Positions 44,649-50,710 of a stretch of DNA of 50,710 nt are shown here, in pieces. Position numbers and translations under genes: made by a program. Within the stretch, counting starts at the first letter, position 1. Every line of letters begins with the position of its first letter. The notes below the pieces were generated by a model, which saw nothing but the letters and a program-made list of their open reading frames with translations, searched no databases and had not been told where the DNA came from. The stretch spans positions 1 through 50,710 of the forward strand of contig CAJXZB010000022.1 of the NCBI GenBank assembly GCA_913063405.1. The letters run 5' to 3'. This DNA comes from an uncultured Ulvibacter sp. (lineage in GTDB: Bacteria > Bacteroidota > Bacteroidia > Flavobacteriales > Flavobacteriaceae).

Positions 44649-45791
44649 TTAATTTGCTCTATCGCTTAGTCGTAAAATATCTCCAAAAACTCCTCTCGCT
44701 GTTACTTCCGCTCCCGCACCGGCTCCTTGAATGACAATTGGGTTCTTTCCGTAGCTTTCGGTATAGATTTCGAAAATAGAGTCACTGCCTTTCAATTGAC
44801 CAATCATACTATCCTTGAGCACGGACACCAATTTTACTTCCAAAATAGCTCCATCATTTCTTGATAAATCTCCCCGCAAGTCTCCCACATACCTTAGCAC
44901 ATGATTTGAGTCTTGATTCTTTCGTCTGATATGGAAGGGCGCATCAAAATCAGACAAACTAGTCAAAAATTCATCTTTTGACAACTTCCGAAGGGACTTG
45001 GGAATAAGGTTTTCAATTTTCACATCTTCAAATTCATTGTGTAACTCCAGTTCACGAGCTAAAATTAGCAATTTTCTTCCCACATCATTACCACATAGAT
45101 CCTCTCGAGGATCGGGTTCGGTAAATCCCTTTTTTATAGCAGCTTGTAGAACATTACTAAACAACTCTTCTTTTTCTGAAAAACTATTAAATATATAGCT
45201 CAGCGAACCAGAAAACACTCCTTTTATTCTTGTTATATTCTCTCCCGAAAGATGTAACAGTTTGATAGTATCAACCAGAGGCAAGCCGGCTCCTACATTA
45301 GTTTCATAGAGATATTCCTTATTATTTTCAGTAAGCAATGTCCTAATCTCATTATAAAAGTCTAGTCCAAGAGTATTCCCAATCTTGTTGGAAGAAACCA
45401 AACTAAATCCCTGAGAGATTAATGATTTATATCCTGCCACAAATTCCTCATTGGCGGTATTGTCTATTGCAATTAAATTTTCAAGATTATTGTGCTTTGC
45501 AAAGTCAATTACATCATGAATGTTATAGGCAATTCCATTTTTTGCTTTAGTATCAAACCAATTAGTCTTGACCCCTTCTTTATTAAACAATACAGAAGTT
45601 GAATTTGCAATGGCAAAAATATTTAATTCAAGATTTCTTCTTTTCGAAATCTCTTCACAAGAATTTATTATTTGATCTATTAAAATACTTCCCACACTTC
45701 CATGTCCAAAAATCGCAAGATTAACATGCTTCTTTCGTATTTGATCCAGATCAATTACTGTTTTCGTTTTTTTTATAGTTTCTGTACTCAT
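44649..45791 (-). CDS. Homoserine dehydrogenase
   Basis: The enzyme reduces aspartate semialdehyde to homoserine, the branch point for threonine and methionine. The 380-residue protein has the Rossmann loop NLAIFGHGSVGSILIDQI (about 24-41), the catalytic region GVFSGSLSYIFNSFSE, FTEPDPREDLCGNDVGRKLLILAREL and a C-terminal GAGAGAEVTARGVFGDIL. No aspartokinase domain is fused. It resembles the C-terminal part of ThrA. It lies 12 bases after the trans-sulfuration gene in the SAM-controlled operon. Confidence 0.9.
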   Translation of the reverse strand: MSTETIKKTKTVIDLDQIRKKHVNLAIFGHGSVGSILIDQIINSCEEISKRRNLELNIFAIANSTSVLFNKEGVKTNWFDTKAKNGIAYNIHDVIDFAKHNNLENLIAIDNTANEEFVAGYKSLISQGFSLVSSNKIGNTLGLDFYNEIRTLLTENNKEYLYETNVGAGLPLVDTIKLLHLSGENITRIKGVFSGSLSYIFNSFSEKEELFSNVLQAAIKKGFTEPDPREDLCGNDVGRKLLILARELELHNEFEDVKIENLIPKSLRKLSKDEFLTSLSDFDAPFHIRRKNQDSNHVLRYVGDLRGDLSRNDGAILEVKLVSVLKDSMIGQLKGSDSIFEIYTESYGKNPIVIQGAGAGAEVTARGVFGDILRLSDRAN

Positions 45792-45803
45792 AGCTTTTAG
45801 TGT

Positions 45804-46973
45804 TTAAATAAAGATTGCACCTCTTTTATGAGTAACTTGTTGAAAGGCTTGTCCTAAATCTGAAACCAAATCTGCGCCCTCTTCTACACCACAGGAGAGA
45901 CGAATTAAAGATTCTTTAATTCCAGAACGTAACCTAATTTCTCTAGGAATAGAGGCATGGGTCATTTGGGCGGGATGGCACAGGAGACTCTTTACTCCAC
46001 CAAGGCTTTCTGCCAGTTTAAAGTACTTTGTACTCGTCACAAAGGCTACAGCTGCTTCTTGGGTATCGTTTTTAAGTGAGAAAGAGACAATCCCTCCAAA
46101 GAGTCCGTTTTGCTGCTTTCTTGCGATATCATGATTTTTATGGGTGACTAACCCTGGAAAATGTACTTCACCTACCGCCTCGTGATTCACTAAGAAATCG
46201 GCAACCTTAATTGCATTCTCACATTGCTTTTTATATCGAAGATCTAAGGTCTCAATCCCCCGAATTGTCAAAAAACAATCCCAAGGCCCAAGCACTGCAC
46301 CGGAAGCATTTTGAATAAACTTTATTTTTTCTGAAAGCTCCGACGTCTTAGTCACCACCAATCCAGCAACCAAGTCGGAGTGACCTCCAATATACTTAGT
46401 TCCACTATGGATAACAATATCGGCACCAAGATCAATTGGTTGTTGTGCGATTGGGCTAGCAAATGTATTATCAACCACCAACAGCGCCTTAACACTTTTA
46501 GCAATTTTAGCAATTCCTGCAATATCAGATACCTTCAATGTGGGATTTGTTGGAGATTCAATCCAAATCAATCTCGTTCTTGTTGTGATAGCTTGGGCAA
46601 CATTGTCCAAATCTGTTGTATCCACATACTTTACTTTAATGCCTAGTTTTTCGTACACATGGGTAAACAGACGATACGCCCCGCCATAGATATCATCTAC
46701 CGCGACAATTTCATCACCAAAAGATAATGTTTTAAGGACAGCGTCAATACCAGCTAAGCCCGTGGAAAAAGCAAAGCCTGCGTGACCATTCTCTAGTTTT
46801 GCTACAAGATCTTCTAAAGTTTTTCTGGTAGGATTATTAGATCTGGCATAATCAAAACCCTTGTTCACGCCAGGCGCTTCTTGAATAAAGGTCGATGTTT
46901 GATAAACAGGTACCGAGATAGCACCAGTTAGTGGATCACTTGGGATCGCATGAATAATTTTTGTTGCATTCAT
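45804..46973 (-). CDS. Trans-sulfuration PLP enzyme (cystathionine gamma-synthase/lyase or sulfhydrylase type)
   Basis: The 389-residue fold type I PLP protein has the Cys/Met metabolism signature: TSTFIQEAPG, YARSNNPTRKTLE, STGLAGIDAVL, VVDNTFASPIAQQP and the cofactor Lys in HSGTKYIGGHSDLVAG. This family includes MetB, MetC, MetY and MetZ, and sequence by eye does not separate them. As first gene after the SAM riboswitch and before homoserine dehydrogenase, it should form or use cystathionine or homocysteine. No metA or metX is next to it. Confidence 0.9.
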   Translation of the reverse strand: MNATKIIHAIPSDPLTGAISVPVYQTSTFIQEAPGVNKGFDYARSNNPTRKTLEDLVAKLENGHAGFAFSTGLAGIDAVLKTLSFGDEIVAVDDIYGGAYRLFTHVYEKLGIKVKYVDTTDLDNVAQAITTRTRLIWIESPTNPTLKVSDIAGIAKIAKSVKALLVVDNTFASPIAQQPIDLGADIVIHSGTKYIGGHSDLVAGLVVTKTSELSEKIKFIQNASGAVLGPWDCFLTIRGIETLDLRYKKQCENAIKVADFLVNHEAVGEVHFPGLVTHKNHDIARKQQNGLFGGIVSFSLKNDTQEAAVAFVTSTKYFKLAESLGGVKSLLCHPAQMTHASIPREIRLRSGIKESLIRLSCGVEEGADLVSDLGQAFQQVTHKRGAIFI

Positions 46974-47076
46974 TTTTCTTACTTTTTAAAATTAATTATG
47001 AGTTAAAATCAAAAGTCAAAATGCGTCGACCAACGGCTGACGTACTAAATAGAAAAATGTTATTAAGAAAAAATAA

Positions 47077-47095
47077 AAATTACGAAAAGTAATTT
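47077..47095 (-). terminator. Possible expression-platform hairpin after the SAM riboswitch
   Basis: On the minus strand AAATTAC and GTAATTT form a 7-bp, AT-rich stem followed by TTATTTTTT. It lies directly after the aptamer and could be its terminator, but the stem is weak and control of translation remains possible. Confidence 0.45.
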
Positions 47096-47100
47096 CATTT

Positions 47101-47220
47101 GGTTATCTATCTAAATGTCAAAATAAATTGACATAAAAGTAGAATTTAGCACCTTCTTTACGAATAAAGGGTTGCTAAGGTTTCAAAGGGTCTAATCCCT
47201 CCACCTTTCTTGATAACAGT
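47101..47220 (-). ncRNA. SAM-I (S-box) riboswitch
   Basis: Read on the minus strand the aptamer core is evident. GTTATCAAGAAAGGTGGAGG opens P1 and P2, GACCCTTTGAAACCTTAGC and AACC close the kink-turn side, and CTTTATTCGTAAAG is P3. AAGGTGCTAAATTCTAC is the 3/4 junction, ATGTCAA and TTGACAT form P4, and GATAAC closes P1. It should bind S-adenosylmethionine and turn off the methionine cluster. The trans-sulfuration gene starts about 130 bases further on. Confidence 0.92.
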
Positions 47221-47238
47221 TTCAATAAGTGTTTGAAC

Positions 47239-47280
47239 TTTGTGAATGCAAATATTCGTTCACAAAAAGTTAGTATCCAA
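47239..47280 (-). promoter_or_regulatory. Promoter of the methionine cluster with inverted repeat
   Basis: On the minus strand TTG (47280-47278), a 21-base spacer and AATATTTG (47256-47249; one mismatch to TAnnTTTG) lie just upstream of the riboswitch. A perfect 8-bp inverted repeat TTTGTGAA/TTCACAAA (47259-47266 and 47239-47246, 12 bases apart) brackets the -7 box and so looks like a repressor site. Confidence 0.6.
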
Positions 47281-47305
47281 ATTTTTATCAATAAAAATTT
47301 GGACT

Positions 47306-47674
47306 TTAAGTGTTACTGGCTTGAGATTTTAGTAAATATTTGGCTCTAATCACCTGATTAACAGGTATGTTATCTATTTTGCTTTCCAACCAAGAAATTA
47401 TATCCAAATATAGGAACGCACGACTTTCAAAAGGATGGTTTTCGTAGGTGCTAAGTTTTTTATGTAGGTTTAAAAAAGCTCTTTTTAGGTCATGAGGGTA
47501 TATATCTTGTAAACTCTTAATAAACTTAATCATCTCCTTTTGAACTTCATGAAGGTCATCCATTTTTAACAAAAACTTGTATGTGCTTTTTAATAAGCTC
47601 TGCAAATGATAGTCTTTTCCAGCTTCATAATGAGCCACAAGATTTAAAATTCTTGAGAAGCAAAGTAAATCTTC
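47306..47674 (-). pseudogene. Headless 3' fragment of a helical-repeat gene
   Basis: The frame is open from after a TGA at 47677-47675 to the stop at 47306, with no ATG in its first part (a GTG at 47638 is the first usual start). The 110 C-terminal residues (AGKDYHLQSLLKSTYKFLLKMDDLHEVQKEM, FESRAFLYLDIISWLESKIDN) are all helix and resemble the end of the 487-residue helical protein at 14964-16427. The roughly 370 N-terminal residues expected for that family are missing. I read it as a truncated remnant; a short translated protein from GTG is the alternative. Confidence 0.55.
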
Positions 47675-47716
47675 TCATCTCAAAAATACGTCTACTAATC
47701 TGTAAAATGTATTTAA

Positions 47717-48157
47717 CTAGCAAAATATCTTTGGTCAAAACCGACCAAGAGCCTAATTCCTCCTATTCGCTACATCCAAAAACTTCCTAAGCGAAAAATA
47801 GTTGTTCTTATTGAAGGTATATTTTTCTTTCGTAACAAGTCTCAAATTAATTCGGCACTTTCTTTTTGTGGCAACCTTCTTGACAAACAAGACTTAGTCT
47901 ATTGCGTTTCTTATGATGAAAAAATTAAAAGTACTGCGGTTTTCAAGAAACTCACCACCTATTTTGAAGAGGTGATGCATAGTGAAGGAAATCCATATAC
48001 GGTACTTCCACATTCTTACTATGATAATCTCCCCGAATTTAACCATATAGATCGTTTTAGTAGTTTGGAACTAGCCAAGCAGTTTAATTGCTTGGATGGT
48101 TCGGTAATGGAAGAAAACATATTGAACGAATATTTTTACAAACTTCAGAAAAAATAA
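47717..48157 (+). pseudogene. Headless open frame, unknown family
   Basis: The frame is open from after TAA at 47714-47716 to TAA at 48157. It encodes about 146 residues but has no ATG, GTG or TTG before codon 85 (GTG 47969, ATG 47972). The sequence before that start looks coding: KRKIVVLIEGIFFFRN, FCGNLLDKQDLVYCVSYDE. The C-terminal half reads EGNPYTVLPHSYYDNLPEFNHIDRF, then NCLDGSVMEENILNEYF. No known family was recognised. It faces the headless fragment at 47306-47674, and both lack their 5' ends, suggesting a deletion joined them. Confidence 0.5.
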
Positions 48158-48301
48158 ACAGACTAATCTTAAGGTTTCTCGATTAACTAACAATTAGACC
48201 GATCAACAAACCCCCGTATATCGAGTGTTTATTGCACTTAATCGATCATTTAAAAAAATAGTGTCGTTTAACGAGTTTCTCTTTCACTTCAATTAAAAGT
48301 T

Positions 48302-48332
48302 TTGATAGTCCTTTTCTTACGAGATATGTTTG
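48302..48332 (+). promoter_or_regulatory. Consensus promoter before the mini-lipoprotein
   Basis: TTG (48302-48304), a 20-base spacer and a perfect TATGTTTG (48325-48332) match the Bacteroidota consensus. The ATG follows 26 bases downstream. Confidence 0.7.
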
Positions 48333-48358
48333 CCGTGTAATTAACAATACCCGCAGGG

Positions 48359-48543
48359 ATGAAAAAAGTTTTATTTTTAGTTTTAACAGTAATTTTTACC
48401 TTGAGTATTTCCTCTTGTGGAAGTACGATAGCCGCACAAAAAACGATACAGAACTAACTGGTTATACGCTAAAGAATAAAAAGGAACTAATGCAGCAAAG
48501 GGTATTGCATAAAAAAGTAAAGACGGTGGTTGTAGCCCCGTAA
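48359..48543 (+). pseudogene. Small lipoprotein gene, probable one-base deletion
   Basis: The ATG at 48359 begins a clear lipoprotein signal (MKKVLFLVLTVIFTLSISSCG; Cys 20). In frame it ends after 32 residues at TAA 48455-48457. Another frame continues from the Cys as KYDSRTKNDTELTGYTLKN and KKELMQQRVLHKKVKTVVVAP to TAA at 48541-48543. Adding one base after the lipobox joins the two into a protein of about 61 residues. It has a consensus promoter and a strong terminator, so it was an expressed gene. The family is unknown. Confidence 0.6.
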
Positions 48544-48566
48544 TTAAAGTTAGTTTAAGTTTATAC

Positions 48567-48602
48567 AAAAAGCCCCTAAACCAATTGGTTTAGGGGCTTT
48601 TT
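48567..48602. terminator. Strong bidirectional terminator
   Basis: AAAAAGCCCCTAAACC (48567-48582) and GGTTTAGGGGCTTTTT (48587-48602) form a perfect 16-bp stem with AATT loop, T-rich on both strands. It serves clpX on the minus strand and the mini-lipoprotein on the plus strand. Confidence 0.95.
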
Positions 48603-48620
48603 AATATATACAACCTCTTG

Positions 48621-49853
48621 TTAAGAAACTGCTTTTAGTTTTTTAATCGTCGCCTTGTTTAGTTTCTCCGTAACATATTCTTCATTTACATGCAAAGTAT
48701 TATTATCGGTTCCAGGCAATTCGAACATGGCATCGGTAAGTACGGCCTCACAAAGTGAGCGCAGTCCTCTTGCTCCTAACTTATACTCGATAGCTTGTTC
48801 TACGATAAAATCTAAAGCTTCTTCGGTAATCACCAACTCGATATCGTCCATTTGGAACAACTTCTTATATTGTTTGATAATCGCGTTTTTAGGTTCCGTT
48901 AAAATCGCTCTAAGCGTACCTTTATCCAAAGGGTTCATATACGTAAGCACTGGCAATCGTCCAATGATTTCAGGAATCAATCCGTAGTCCTTTAAATCTT
49001 TAGGGATGATATATCTTAGCATATGGTCGCGCTCTAAAGAATCTTCTTTTTTTGAAGCACTAAAACCAACCGCTTGCATATTCAATCGTTTCGAAATATG
49101 CCGTTCAATACCATCAAATGCACCACCGGCAATAAAAAGGATGTTTTCGGTATTAACCTCAATAAACTTTTGATCAGGATGCTTTCTACCTCCCTTAGGT
49201 GGAACATTTACTACGGTTCCTTCCAAAAGCTTCAACAATGCCTGCTGTACACCTTCTCCACTAACATCTCTTGTAATAGATGGATTGTCACTCTTACGTG
49301 CAATCTTATCAATCTCATCTATAAAGACAATTCCATTTTGTGCTTTTTCCAAGTTATAATCAGCCGCCTGAAGCAATCGCGTTAAAATACTCTCTACATC
49401 CTCTCCAACATAACCAGCCTCAGTCAAGACAGTGGCGTCTACAATTGCCAAAGGCACATTTAGCATTCGAGCAATCGTCTTTGCTACCAAGGTTTTCCCC
49501 GTTCCGGTTTCCCCTACGATTATAATATTACTTTTTTGTATCTCAATATCGTCGTCGGTCTTAGGTTGCAATAATCGTTTATAGTGATTATATACAGCAA
49601 CAGACATCACCTTTTTAGTGTGCTCTTGTCCAATCACATAATCATCTAAAAACTCCTTAATAGACCTTGGCTTCTTAAGCATCAACTCTTTGGACAATTC
49701 ATTATTGGTAGAATGCAATGCTTCTTCCACAACTATTCCGTGAGCCTGCTCAATACATCGATCGCAAATATGGGCATCCAAACCTGCAATAAGCAAATTG
49801 GTCTCCGCCTTTTTACGACCGCAAAACGAACATTCTAACTCTTCTTTAGACAT
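48621..49853 (-). CDS. clpX: ATP-dependent Clp protease ATP-binding subunit ClpX
   Basis: ClpX unfolds proteins and feeds them to ClpP. The 410-residue AAA+ protein has an N-terminal zinc finger ([18 protein letters not shown]), Walker [16 protein letters not shown], Walker [15 protein letters not shown], the GYVGEDVES pore-1 region and the arginine-finger and sensor blocks at the C terminus ([16 protein letters not shown]). The pair clpP-clpX, 40 bases apart, is the standard order. Its transcript ends at the strong terminator at 48567-48602. Confidence 0.97.
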   Translation of the reverse strand: MSKEELECSFCGRKKAETNLLIAGLDAHICDRCIEQAHGIVVEEALHSTNNELSKELMLKKPRSIKEFLDDYVIGQEHTKKVMSVAVYNHYKRLLQPKTDDDIEIQKSNIIIVGETGTGKTLVAKTIARMLNVPLAIVDATVLTEAGYVGEDVESILTRLLQAADYNLEKAQNGIVFIDEIDKIARKSDNPSITRDVSGEGVQQALLKLLEGTVVNVPPKGGRKHPDQKFIEVNTENILFIAGGAFDGIERHISKRLNMQAVGFSASKKEDSLERDHMLRYIIPKDLKDYGLIPEIIGRLPVLTYMNPLDKGTLRAILTEPKNAIIKQYKKLFQMDDIELVITEEALDFIVEQAIEYKLGARGLRSLCEAVLTDAMFELPGTDNNTLHVNEEYVTEKLNKATIKKLKAVS

Positions 49854-49893
49854 AATTTCTTTTCTGAAAATTTAAATCGAAACAAAAAGACAC

Positions 49894-50568
49894 TTATCCT
49901 CTTGTTAAAATTTCATCAATCATACCATACTCTAACGCCTTGTCGGCTTTCATCCAGTAGTCTCGATCACTATCCTCATACACTTTGTCGTAACTCTGAC
50001 CACTGTGATTTGCAATGATATCATATAACTCCTCTTTTAAGGTAATTATTTCTTTTGCCGTAATTTCAATATCACTCGCCTGCCCTTGAGCACCTCCCAT
50101 TGGTTGGTGAATCATTACACGAGAGTGCGTTAAACCACTGCGTTTTCCTTTTTCTCCCGCACACAATAAAACAGCTGCCATTGAAGCCGCCATTCCCGTA
50201 CAAATTGTAGCCACATTTGGTTTGATAAATTGCATCGTATCATAAATACCCAAACCAGCATATACACTTCCTCCTGGAGAGTTAATATAAATCTGAATAT
50301 CTTTAGATGCATCAGTACTCTCCAAAAACAGTAATTGAGCTTGTACTATATTGGCAACCTGATCATTAATTCCTGTTCCTAAAAATATAATTCGATCCAT
50401 CATCAAGCGCGAAAACACATCGAATATCGCGATGTTCATTTGGCGTTCTTCAATAATATTTGGAGTCAAGTTCACAGGATACATACTACTCATTATCTGA
50501 TCGTAATACATACTACTGATTCCTTGATCTTTAGTGGCAAATTTTTTAAATTCTTTTCCGTAGTCCAT
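49894..50568 (-). CDS. clpP: ATP-dependent Clp protease proteolytic subunit ClpP
   Basis: ClpP is the barrel serine peptidase that works with ClpX in the cytoplasm. The 224-residue protein shows the triad: Ser in TGMAASMAAVLL, His in SRVMIHQPMGGAQGQASD and Asp in EDSDRDYWMKADKALEYG. SPGGSVYAGLGIYDTM is the oxyanion strand. The N-terminal 27 residues before MYPVNLTPNIIEERQMN probably include the propeptide. It is upstream of clpX on the minus strand, with a terminator-like hairpin in front. Confidence 0.97.
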   Translation of the reverse strand: MDYGKEFKKFATKDQGISSMYYDQIMSSMYPVNLTPNIIEERQMNIAIFDVFSRLMMDRIIFLGTGINDQVANIVQAQLLFLESTDASKDIQIYINSPGGSVYAGLGIYDTMQFIKPNVATICTGMAASMAAVLLCAGEKGKRSGLTHSRVMIHQPMGGAQGQASDIEITAKEIITLKEELYDIIANHSGQSYDKVYEDSDRDYWMKADKALEYGMIDEILTRG

Positions 50569-50588
50569 AAATTTATTAACGTTTTTCT

Positions 50589-50635
50589 AAAAAAAATGAA
50601 ACTCCCAATCACAGCAAGCTGTGGGGTGGGTACCT
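50589..50635 (-). terminator. Terminator-like hairpin upstream of clpP
   Basis: On the minus strand CACAGC and GCTGTG (50623-50610) form a 6-bp stem with a 2-base loop, flanked by CCC and GGG that can extend it. A run of eight T follows (50596-50589). It probably ends the gene upstream of clpP. Confidence 0.5.
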
Positions 50636-50638
50636 TGT

Positions 50639-50710
50639 TTAAAACTTAAAAAGTTTTAATTGGGAATATTGTTCTTTCTCTTTTTCACTCCCTTGTTCTT
50701 GTATATACTT
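50639..50710 (-). CDS. 3' end of an upstream gene, possibly trigger factor
   Basis: A minus-strand frame enters from the right edge and ends at TAA (50641-50639) after 23 codons, KYIQEQGSEKEKEQYSQLK and LFKF, followed by the hairpin at 50589-50635. In most bacteria tig lies upstream of clpP. The charged tail is compatible with the C terminus of a trigger factor, but nothing in these residues proves it. Confidence 0.4.
   Translation of the reverse strand, partial: KYIQEQGSEKEKEQYSQLKLFKF

Noticed and set aside
46986..47040. CGTCAGCCGTTGGTCGACG-like hairpin before the trans-sulfuration gene as a second regulatory element
   Set aside because: The stem has an internal mismatch and no T run or start-site overlap; it may be part of the riboswitch leader but nothing more can be supported.
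47186..47200. GGGTCTA in the riboswitch as another copy of the CTAGACCCT element
   Set aside because: The match is part of the conserved S-box P2 region and has no relation to the promoter elements at 2986 and 10498.
1..50710. tRNA, rRNA, CRISPR arrays, toxin-antitoxin or phage defence genes
   Set aside because: No cloverleaf-like sequence, regular spaced repeats or recognisable defence domains were found on either strand; intergenic regions are short or explained.

Overview
The window looks like the chromosome of an AT-rich marine-type member of the Flavobacteriaceae (Bacteroidota). The evidence is the GldA-type gliding ABC subunit, a T9SS-sorted protease, DUF3857/transglutaminase proteins, GIN-domain lipoproteins, split B12-dependent MetH, and promoters of the form TTG-N18-22-TAnnTTTG. 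No rRNA, tRNA or CRISPR array was seen.

Layout. The left edge (1-135) is the 3' end of an IS transposase. It is followed on the minus strand by lipB, a frameshifted lipoprotein and a YqaE/Pmp3 miniprotein. 1.9-6.6 kb is an accessory plus-strand block: a membrane-anchored LuxR-type regulator, a thioredoxin-TPR protein, a lipoprotein with a worn metallo-beta-lactamase site, and a peptidase-like gene with an in-frame TGA. After lysS comes a decaying stretch (8.7-11.7 kb) with four broken genes and one intact porin-like gene. 11.9-19.3 kb holds small membrane proteins (DUF805, GDYXXLXY/DUF2157, YiaA), a helical repeat protein, an alpha/alpha-toroid protein and an SO2930-type diheme cytochrome. 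From 19.3 to 32.5 kb almost everything is on the minus strand: rlmN, a secreted trypsin-like protease, queA, aroA, a small membrane protein, mazG-like, two DUF3857 proteins, dtd, rsgA, DAHP synthase/chorismate mutase and pheA. gldA diverges from pheA. 33.6-37.4 kb holds two tandem copies of a PagL-like deacylase plus GIN-lipoprotein cassette, one intact and one frameshifted. 37.4-47.3 kb is the sulfur/methionine cluster (dehydratase, cysH, rrf2, metF, split metH, OsmC, homoserine dehydrogenase, trans-sulfuration enzyme). 47.3-48.5 kb is debris: two headless genes facing each other and a frameshifted mini-lipoprotein. The right end is clpX, clpP and the tail of a further gene.

Regulation is the most rewarding part. 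Upstream of pheA there is a textbook-shaped ribosome-mediated attenuator: a 23-codon leader peptide with eight aromatic codons among nine, an overlapping antiterminator strand, and a U-tailed terminator. Upstream of the methionine cluster there is a SAM-I (S-box) riboswitch, and the promoter in front of it carries an inverted repeat bracketing the -7 box. A 9-bp inverted repeat sits between rrf2 and cysH.

Decay. At least nine accessory genes carry single-base frameshifts or in-frame stops. More than 30 kb of conserved genes carry none. This favours real gene loss over sequencing error. Further gaps in the usual neighbourhoods (no aspC/tyrA between pheA and DAHP synthase, no cysDN or sulfite reductase next to cysH) point the same way.
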